64,000 nucleotides of DNA from Clostridium sp. Marseille-P3244 (lineage in GTDB: Bacteria; Bacillota; Clostridia; Lachnospirales; Lachnospiraceae), in contig NZ_LT635549.1 in the NCBI RefSeq assembly GCF_900120155.1, positions 1-64,000 of the forward strand, in the 5' to 3' direction. The translations under genes and the position numbers were made by a program. The notes beneath the pieces were generated by a model. That model was not told the origin of the DNA and did no database searches. It worked only from the letters and a program-made list of their open reading frames with translations. Shown one piece after another: positions 58,081 through 64,000 of this stretch; within the stretch, counting starts at the first letter, position 1, and each line of letters opens with the position of its first letter.

Positions 58081-58757
58081 AACATCACACCTTCACTTCG
58101 AAGAATATCACCGACCCCGCCGCCGGTATGGATCAGATAAAACTCTTCCTTTGTATACCCTGTCTCTTCCATGGCAAGAAATGCTGCCGCGTCAAATGCC
58201 GAAATAAACGCCAGCGTGCTGGCCGAGGAAATGATCCCCCATTCATCCGGTTCTTTACCGATATCAATCCGGAGAACAATATCACTTTCCTTCCCAAGCC
58301 GGGAGTCCTCGTTTTCTGTCACCCCGATAACTGTCAGGCCCTTTTTATGTGCCGCGGTCAGATAATTTAATATTTCCTGTGTGTTCCCGCTCTTGCTGAA
58401 GAGGATCAGGATATCTCCCTGCTGCATGGCTCCCATTCCGCCGTGGACCGAATCCGCAGGTGATAGGAAAAATGCGGGAATCTCTACGACACACAGCGTG
58501 TGGGCAACCCGCCTGGCCGCCATCCCCGCGGTGCCACATCCGGCCAGGATCACCTTCTTACTGTTCTTCTTCACCGAACAGAGCAGTTCTGTGATCCGGC
58601 ACAATACAGAATAGTCAATCTCCCCGGCCATTTTCAGGATCGCGTTTCCCTCGTCCTGTATCACTTCTTTTAATCTTGCCTGTCTTCTCTCTTCCGTCTG
58701 TCCCAAAATCTCTTTCCTCCACTGAAATGCTTTCCGAAATATAGCCCGTTCTTCCAC
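58077..58757 (-). CDS. SIS domain phosphosugar isomerase (KpsF/GutQ-like), copy 1
   Basis: 226 residues. SIS motifs: VILAGCGTAGMAARRVAHTL, FLSPADSVHGGMGAMQQGDI, and LFSKSGNTQEILNYLTAAHK. It lacks the CBS pair of KdsD/GutQ, so it is a short form. It is paralogous to the SIS protein at 59985-60623, sharing the GCGT.G.AA..VAHTL, PAD..HGG.G and KEPDEW/REPDEF blocks. KdsD-type enzymes interconvert ribulose-5-P and arabinose-5-P, or related ketose/aldose phosphates. It overlaps the kinase gene. Confidence 0.82.
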   Translation of the reverse strand: MEERAIFRKAFQWRKEILGQTEERRQARLKEVIQDEGNAILKMAGEIDYSVLCRITELLCSVKKNSKKVILAGCGTAGMAARRVAHTLCVVEIPAFFLSPADSVHGGMGAMQQGDILILFSKSGNTQEILNYLTAAHKKGLTVIGVTENEDSRLGKESDIVLRIDIGKEPDEWGIISSASTLAFISAFDAAAFLAMEETGYTKEEFYLIHTGGGVGDILRSEGVML

Positions 58758-58820
58758 AAAAAGACTCCTGAACGGGCAAAGCGGCCCGCTGTTTCCCGCA
58801 GCAGACCGCCCAAGATCAGA

Positions 58821-59978
58821 CTAGTTCACTTTTACCCACACATTGCCCTGTTCCTGGCTGTCTACACAGGCATTGAAGAATTTCACTCCGTCTACGCCCA
58901 TGTCGATCGTCGGATAACCATAATCGTCCTCGTTGATCTCTTTTCCGTCCATTTTATCGTAGATCGCGTCGCAGAAGGAACGGTAGATATTGCCGAACGC
59001 CTCTGTCAGTCCCTCCGGATGTCCCTTGGGTGTCCGGACATATTTCAGTGATTCTTCCGTACAGTAAGTACTTCCTCTGGAAATTCTCTCCATTGGTTTG
59101 TTTCTCGGCCGGAGAATCAGATAGTTGTTGTCCTCCTGCCAGAATTCCATGGATCCCTTCTCGCCCAGAAGCATGACTTTAAAGGCATTGTCATATCCTA
59201 CAGCCACCTGGGATCCCCAGAAGAACCCGGATGCCCCGTTCTCATATTTTACGATTACCTGGAAGTTGTTGTCCAGCATGGTGCCGGCGCCGACCGCTTC
59301 CAGATTAGCCAGTACTTTATCGATCTTCAGTCCCGTTACAAACTCCACCCAGTTCTGCATGTGGGACCCGATATCTCCAATGGACGCTCCTCTTCCAGAC
59401 ATTTCCGGGATCGAACGCCATGTCTTTTCATCTTCTGTCTCTTTCTCAAGCGCGTCTACGAGCCAGTCCTGGGGATACTCAACCACGACCGTCCGCAGAT
59501 CTCCGATAACTCCTTTCCTGTACAGCGCCCTTGCCTCCCGGGACATCAGATGGCCGGTAAACGTATGGGTCAGACAGAAAAGTGTCTTTGTCTTCTCAGC
59601 TGTCTTCTTCAGATCTTCAGCTTCCTCCGGGGTCAGGCACAGAGGTTTGTCACATGCCACATGGATCCCCTTCTCCAGAAAAGCCTTCGCCGCCGGATAG
59701 TGGAAACAGTTGGGGGTACAGATCACGACAAAATCAATACCGTCCTCTCTGGCTGCTTCTGCTTCGGCCATTTCCTCATGGGACCGGTAGATCCTGTCCG
59801 GATTTACACCAAGCTCTGCTCCCACTGTTTTTGACTTTTCAAAGTCATGAGAGAAGGATCCTGCCACCAGATCCGCGTCATTGTTCAGGCGAAGAGCATT
59901 CCTGTGGATCACTCCCACACTGCCCTGCGAGCCTCCCCCTACCATTCCGTATCTCAAACGTCGTCTCTTGTCTGCCAT
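58821..59978 (-). CDS. Gfo/Idh/MocA family oxidoreductase
   Basis: 385 residues. The Rossmann start is RYGMVGGGSQGSVGVIHRNA. FVVICTPNCFHYPAAKAFLE and HVACDKPLCLTPEEAEDLKK carry the EKP-like catalytic Lys. The C-terminal domain has GIGDIGSHMQNWVEFVTG-type residues (ASIGDIGSHMQNWVEFVTGL) with the catalytic His/Asp. It oxidises a sugar or sugar alcohol with NAD(P). Its place between two SIS isomerase genes suggests a dehydrogenase step in the same pathway. Confidence 0.9.
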   Translation of the reverse strand: MADKRRRLRYGMVGGGSQGSVGVIHRNALRLNNDADLVAGSFSHDFEKSKTVGAELGVNPDRIYRSHEEMAEAEAAREDGIDFVVICTPNCFHYPAAKAFLEKGIHVACDKPLCLTPEEAEDLKKTAEKTKTLFCLTHTFTGHLMSREARALYRKGVIGDLRTVVVEYPQDWLVDALEKETEDEKTWRSIPEMSGRGASIGDIGSHMQNWVEFVTGLKIDKVLANLEAVGAGTMLDNNFQVIVKYENGASGFFWGSQVAVGYDNAFKVMLLGEKGSMEFWQEDNNYLILRPRNKPMERISRGSTYCTEESLKYVRTPKGHPEGLTEAFGNIYRSFCDAIYDKMDGKEINEDDYGYPTIDMGVDGVKFFNACVDSQEQGNVWVKVN

Positions 59979-59984
59979 AATATC

Positions 59985-60623
59985 TCAAGCTCCTTTCTTC
60001 TCTCCAAATTTTATAACATCCGTCTCTTCTGATAATTTTTCTCCGACCGCTCCGCCCGGATGGATCATGGCGAAATCTTCTCTGGAGAACCCGGTCTTCT
60101 GCATCACGCATACAGCGATGGCATCCATCACAGAGATGACGGACAGTGTGCTGGCAGTAGCCAGCATATTGAATTCATCCGGCTCTCTGTCTACCCTGAC
60201 TTTCAGCCAGATGCCGCACACATCGGTCAGAGGTGTTCCATCCTTCTCTGACACTGCTACCGTCGCCGCGCCTCTCTCATTACAAATGCGTGCCAGCCGG
60301 ACCAGTTCCGGCGTAGCGCCTCCCTTTGACAGAAACACCGCCACGTCTCCCGCCGCGACTACGCCCAGACCGCCATGGGGCGCGTCTGCCGGATTGAGAT
60401 AGACAGCCGGACGGTCGATACAACAGAGTGTATGGGCGATCTTTTTCGCCGCGGCTCCGGAAGTACCGCATCCTGTGACAAGGATCTTGCCACGGCAGTC
60501 ACAGAACAGATCCACCACTTTCGCGGCGGCATCCATGTCGATCACGTTCAGCTGATCCATAACAGCTCTGCTCTCCGCAGTGATCACATTTTTGATTATT
60601 GTCTCTATATTGATCATTTCCAT
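59985..60623 (-). CDS. SIS domain phosphosugar isomerase (KpsF/GutQ-like), copy 2
   Basis: About 212 residues. Start is placed at 60623 (MEMINIETIIKNVITAESRA), with caggaa nearby; the ATG two codons later (60617) is also possible. The SIS blocks are ILVTGCGTSGAAAKKIAHTL, VYLNPADAPHGGLGVVAAGD and FLSKGGATPELVRLARICNE. Like its paralogue at 58077, it has no CBS pair. Two copies within 3 kb suggest two isomer steps or a heteromer. It follows the araD gene by 4 nt and the dehydrogenase lies next to it. Confidence 0.82.
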   Translation of the reverse strand: MEMINIETIIKNVITAESRAVMDQLNVIDMDAAAKVVDLFCDCRGKILVTGCGTSGAAAKKIAHTLCCIDRPAVYLNPADAPHGGLGVVAAGDVAVFLSKGGATPELVRLARICNERGAATVAVSEKDGTPLTDVCGIWLKVRVDREPDEFNMLATASTLSVISVMDAIAVCVMQKTGFSREDFAMIHPGGAVGEKLSEETDVIKFGEKKGA

Positions 60624-60627
60624 ACCT

Positions 60628-61320
60628 CTATTCCTGTCCGTAGTAAGCGTCCTCTCCGAATTTTCTGTCATAATGCTTTTTCAGCTGAGCGCTTCCCAGT
60701 TCCTTCGTTCCGGAATCCGCCGCCATTTTTGTAAACAGATCCATCTTGGCCACATTTTCCAGCACGATGGCGTTGTGCAGCGCGTCGGAAGCGGAACTTC
60801 CCCATACGAACGGCCCATGGCCTTTCACCAGAACAGCCCGCATTACCTCAGGATCAATGTCCCGGAAGGTCTCCACAATAACTTCCCCTGTGCTTTTTTC
60901 ATAATCCGCCTTGACCTCATCCGGTGTCAGCTCCCGCGTTACCGGGATCACGCCCGGGAAATAATCCGCATGGGTCGTTCCATAGCAGGGAATCCCGGCC
61001 CCGATCTGGGCCCACACAGCCGCGAAAGTAGAATGGGTATGTACGATCCCATGGATATTTTTAAAATTCCGGTACAGTACCAGATGTGTCGGGAGATCGG
61101 TTGACGGGTGAAGTTTTCCCTCCACGACATTTCCCTCCGGATCTACAACAACAAGATCATCCTCGGTCATGATGTCATACCGGACTCCGCTTGCCTTGAT
61201 CACGATCAGCCCTGTTTCCGGATCCCGGCCCGAGACATTTCCCCACGTCAGCACGACCAGATTCTCTGTCTGCAGGCGCTTGTTGGCCTTAAGAACTTCT
61301 GTCTTTAATTGTTCAAGCAT
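60628..61320 (-). CDS. araD: L-ribulose-5-phosphate 4-epimerase (class II aldolase fold)
   Basis: 230 residues. The start MLEQLKTEVLKANKRLQTEN and the active blocks VVLTWGNVSGRDPETGLIVI, VEGKLHPSTDLPTHLVLYRN, IHGIVHTHSTFAAVWAQIGA (zinc His pair), and VLVKGHGPFVWGSSASDALH are those of AraD/UlaF. It epimerises L-ribulose-5-P to D-xylulose-5-P, the entry to the pentose phosphate route. Here it sits between the ABC importer and the SIS-dehydrogenase-kinase genes. UlaF-type activity is an alternative. Confidence 0.9.
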   Translation of the reverse strand: MLEQLKTEVLKANKRLQTENLVVLTWGNVSGRDPETGLIVIKASGVRYDIMTEDDLVVVDPEGNVVEGKLHPSTDLPTHLVLYRNFKNIHGIVHTHSTFAAVWAQIGAGIPCYGTTHADYFPGVIPVTRELTPDEVKADYEKSTGEVIVETFRDIDPEVMRAVLVKGHGPFVWGSSASDALHNAIVLENVAKMDLFTKMAADSGTKELGSAQLKKHYDRKFGEDAYYGQE

Positions 61321-61338
61321 ATTGAATTACCCCATTTC

Positions 61339-62307
61339 TTAAACCACTACATTTTTCGCCTTAACGCGCTGTGAAAAACTGTCAAACGCGACTGCCGCGA
61401 TCAAAACAAGTCCCTTGATCACCTGCTGCGCGTAGTCATTGATGTTGTTCATGACCATTCCCGTAGTCAGAGTTCCCATGATCACGACTCCGACGATCAC
61501 AAGCCAGATATTTCCCTTGCCTCCGTTCATGCTGACACCACCCAGAACGACCGCCGTAATAGCGTCCATCTCCGCGCCGTCCGCGGCAGAAGGCTGTCCG
61601 CTGTTTGTCCTGGAAAGAAGCACAAGGCCCGCTACAGCTGCCAGAAAACCGCTGACAACATATACAATGATCTTCGTCTTTACCACTTTTACTCCGGACA
61701 GCCTGCTGGCTTCCTCGTTGCCGCCGACTCCGTAAATATAACGTCCGGTCCTGGTACAGAAGAGAACAAACGCTCCGATGATAAAGATCACAAGCATCAG
61801 GATGACCGGATAGGGTATCCCGGCGATGCTTCCCTGAGAAAAGTTTTTTATATTCGGATCAAACCCGTAGATCGGACTTCCGTTTGACAACAGGTACGCG
61901 GCTCCTCTGAGGGAGGTCATACTTCCAAGAGTCGCGATCAACGGCGGAATATGGAATATTGTCACGCAGATACCGTTGATCAGGCCGCAGACCGCCCCCA
62001 CCAGAAGACACAGAAGACATGCCGCCACTGTCGGCAGTCCGCCTGATGTCATCAGCCATGCGGCGAGAACGCCTGCCACCGCCGCTACGGAGCCCACGGA
62101 AAGATCGATCCCTCCTGTCAGCATGACAAAGGTCATACCAACAGAAATAATACCTGTCACGGCCACCTGTCTCAGTATGGTAAATATCGTGCTGGAAGAC
62201 AGAAATCTGTCAGACAGCAGAGAGAACAGGATAAACAGAGCGATCAGTACGATTACGATCCCGTAATCCAACAGATAATTTATTGTCTTTTGATTTTTAT
62301 TTTTCAT
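61339..62307 (-). CDS. Sugar ABC transporter permease (RbsC type)
   Basis: 322 residues. Start chosen at 62307 (MKNKNQKTINYLLDYGIVIV) with ggagg 8 nt upstream. About nine membrane helices are expected. Typical motifs are SVGMTFVMLTGGIDLSVGSV, GLINGICVTIFHIPPLIATL, and GRYIYGVGGNEEASRLSGVK. ITAVVLGGVSMNGGKGNIWL marks the ribose/xylose-type permease. It forms a homodimer channel with the ATPase encoded just upstream. Substrate is probably a pentose or sugar alcohol. Confidence 0.93.
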   Translation of the reverse strand: MKNKNQKTINYLLDYGIVIVLIALFILFSLLSDRFLSSSTIFTILRQVAVTGIISVGMTFVMLTGGIDLSVGSVAAVAGVLAAWLMTSGGLPTVAACLLCLLVGAVCGLINGICVTIFHIPPLIATLGSMTSLRGAAYLLSNGSPIYGFDPNIKNFSQGSIAGIPYPVILMLVIFIIGAFVLFCTRTGRYIYGVGGNEEASRLSGVKVVKTKIIVYVVSGFLAAVAGLVLLSRTNSGQPSAADGAEMDAITAVVLGGVSMNGGKGNIWLVIVGVVIMGTLTTGMVMNNINDYAQQVIKGLVLIAAVAFDSFSQRVKAKNVVV

Positions 62308-62323
62308 GTTCATTTCCTCCAAT

Positions 62324-63814
62324 TCAGACTTTACTGGACGCATATTCCAGAATCGTTTCCTGGGCAAATTCTCCCCGGTTCAGTTCTCCGGAAACACTTC
62401 CGTTGCTCATAACGATGATCCGGTCCGACATGCCGATCAGTTCCGGCATATCTGAGCTGATCATAATGATGCTCTTTCCCTTGGAGGTAATTTCCCGCAT
62501 CAAAGTATAAATTTCCTGTTTCGCGCCGACGTCGATCCCTCTGGTCGGCTCGTCAAAGATCAGTACATCACAGTCTGCCGCCATCATCTTCGCAAGTACG
62601 ACTTTCTGCTGGTTTCCGCCGGACAGATTTTTGACCAGCTGGCCGGCCGACGGTGTCTTGATCTTGAGTTCTTCTATATATTTTCTGCTGCACTCGTGCT
62701 CTTTTTTCTTATTTAATGAAATATGGTTCGTAACCATCTGTTTCAGTATGCTGATCGTTGTGTTGCCCTCCACTGACATTTCCATGATCAGTCCCTGGGT
62801 CTTTCTGTCTTCCGGGATCAGACCGATCCCATGGGCAAGGGCATTTGACGGATTTTTAGGGCTGTACGGTTTTCCTTTCAGGATAAGCTCGCCTTTTTTG
62901 ACCGGATCCGCCCCGAAAAGAGCCCGGGCCATCTCCGTCCTTCCCGCTCCTACCAGACCTCCAAATCCGAGCACCTCTCCCTTTTTCAGGTAAAAGCTTA
63001 CATCTTTGAGCTTTGAGTTGGTAAGCCCTTTCACTTCCAGTATGTTTTCTTCCGACGCCATGTCCCCTTCCGGGTAGGTATCGGCCAGCTCACGCCCTAC
63101 CATATAGGAGATAAGCTGTTTCCGGTCCACGTCTTTTACATCTTTTGTTACAACGAACTTTCCGTCACAGAATACAGTCACTCTGTCACACAGTTCAAAA
63201 ACTTCCTCCAGCCTGTGGGAGATAAAGATGATCGTCGCTCCGTTTTCCTTCAGCTGACGGATGATCTTGAAAAATGTCTCCGTCTCATTCACAGTCAAAG
63301 GCGCCGTGGGCTCGTCCATAATGAAAAATTTTGCCTTGTTGGACACAGCCTTTAAAATTTCCACGATCTGCTGCTGCGCGATTCCAAGCGATTCGACTTT
63401 TGCCTTTGGATCAATGGAAATTCCGATGGATTCACAGAGTTTTCGCGTCTCTTCTTCTGCCTTTTTTCTGTCTCTTATAATTCCTTTGACAGGCTCCCGT
63501 CCGAAAAACAGGTTATCGGCCACCGAGAGGTAGGGTACAAGAGTAAACTCCTGATAGATCGCCCTTATCCCGGCCTCCATGGCCTTTCCTGGATTCATTT
63601 CCGTATAGGTCGCGCCGTCAAATTCAAAATTTCCACTTGTGGGCCGGATGGCGCCGGTCAGGATCTTAATCAATGTAGATTTCCCGGCGCCATTCTCCCC
63701 GCACAGAGCATGCATTTCGCCTTCCTGTATTTCAAAGCTGACATCATCCAGAGCCTTTACACCGGAGTAATATTTTGAGATGTGGTTCACCTTTAAAATA
63801 CTTCTTGCGCTCAT
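62324..63814 (-). CDS. Sugar ABC transporter ATP-binding protein (RbsA type, duplicated)
   Basis: 496 residues with two ABC domains. First: Walker A LCGENGAGKSTLIKILTGAI, signature-like LGIAQQQIVEILKAVSNKAK, Walker B FFIMDEPTAPLTVNETETFF. Second: FGGLVGAGRTEMARALFGAD (degenerate Walker A), NLSGGNQQKVVLAKMMAADC, VLIFDEPTRGIDVGAKQEIY. This is the RbsA/XylG/MglA architecture. It energises uptake through the permease 16 nt downstream. Confidence 0.95.
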   Translation of the reverse strand: MSARSILKVNHISKYYSGVKALDDVSFEIQEGEMHALCGENGAGKSTLIKILTGAIRPTSGNFEFDGATYTEMNPGKAMEAGIRAIYQEFTLVPYLSVADNLFFGREPVKGIIRDRKKAEEETRKLCESIGISIDPKAKVESLGIAQQQIVEILKAVSNKAKFFIMDEPTAPLTVNETETFFKIIRQLKENGATIIFISHRLEEVFELCDRVTVFCDGKFVVTKDVKDVDRKQLISYMVGRELADTYPEGDMASEENILEVKGLTNSKLKDVSFYLKKGEVLGFGGLVGAGRTEMARALFGADPVKKGELILKGKPYSPKNPSNALAHGIGLIPEDRKTQGLIMEMSVEGNTTISILKQMVTNHISLNKKKEHECSRKYIEELKIKTPSAGQLVKNLSGGNQQKVVLAKMMAADCDVLIFDEPTRGIDVGAKQEIYTLMREITSKGKSIIMISSDMPELIGMSDRIIVMSNGSVSGELNRGEFAQETILEYASSKV

Positions 63815-63870
63815 AATTTATTCACTTTCTTCATTCTTTCATGATTTGTTTTGATCACTGATTATCTGTT

Positions 63871-64000
63871 TTACTCGCTGTCCTCATTCATCAGATCTTC
63901 TTTTGTCACAGGACCCATGTCGAGCGTCACACTCTCGTGTTCTTCCGGCAGCCCGTTCTTAAGATATTCAAGAATCATCTCCACTGCCTGATAACCGCTC
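63871..64000 (-). CDS. Sugar ABC transporter substrate-binding protein, C-terminal part
   Basis: Only the last ~43 residues are in the window (...SGYQAVEMILEYLKNGLPEE, HESVTLDMGPVTKEDLMNED, SE). The C-terminal helix and the position directly upstream of the ATPase gene fit a periplasmic-binding-protein-like lipoprotein of the ribose type. The gene continues past the right edge. Confidence 0.7.
   Translation of the reverse strand, partial: SGYQAVEMILEYLKNGLPEEHESVTLDMGPVTKEDLMNEDSE

Overview
The window looks like a chromosome segment of a gut Lachnospiraceae (Clostridium cluster XIVa) bacterium. The reasons are the mix of sporulation genes (spoIIR, sipL), a type III glutamine synthetase, a rapZ-whiA-crh-like operon, mannose-family PTS and ribose-type ABC sugar loci, a bile salt hydrolase, and strong AGGAGG ribosome binding sites. 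Genus-level placement is inference; no 16S gene is present.

Left third (1-15.1 kb) is accessory DNA. It opens with a degenerate ISLre2-type transposase (117-1558) and a compact locus that reads as a type I toxin-antitoxin pair (about 1682-2035). From about 2411 to 15145 lies what I interpret as one integrated element next to the 3' end of rpsI. A rightward repressor-integrase pair (12558-14459) diverges from a long leftward operon: two small HTH proteins, a primase-SF3 helicase, a likely iteron origin, an HNH protein, a terminase-small-subunit-like protein and many small genes. That layout resembles a phage-inducible chromosomal island (phage satellite). Its left part carries a serine recombinase, a type III toxin-antitoxin system (repeat RNA plus a ToxN/TenpN-like nuclease), a ribbon-helix-helix regulator with matching operators, and a full sigma-70-type factor. 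A 17-bp direct repeat (16/17 identical) at 2411-2427 and 15129-15145 could mark attL and attR.

Middle (15.1-48.5 kb) is mostly ordinary core genome: rplM-rpsI, a sortase-type surface protein, a GH13 amylase-family enzyme, glnN, fba, tRNA-Glu, the murB-rapZ-whiA-crh-like operon, glmM, spoIIR, ispE, sipL, pncB, ddl-murF and aroE, with transporters and HAD phosphatases between them. Three copies of a GGGG(A/T)CAGGC-type palindrome are scattered here.

Right end (48.5-64 kb) holds two leftward sugar loci separated by a bile salt hydrolase. The first is an RpiR regulator, a membrane protein, a SIS protein, NanE, a MalY-type aminotransferase and PTS IIA-IIB-IIC-IID, probably for an amino sugar. The second is an ABC importer (substrate-binding protein cut by the window edge, ATPase, permease), an AraD-type epimerase, two paralogous SIS isomerases, a Gfo/Idh/MocA dehydrogenase and an FGGY kinase, probably feeding an unusual pentose or sugar alcohol into the pentose phosphate pathway.
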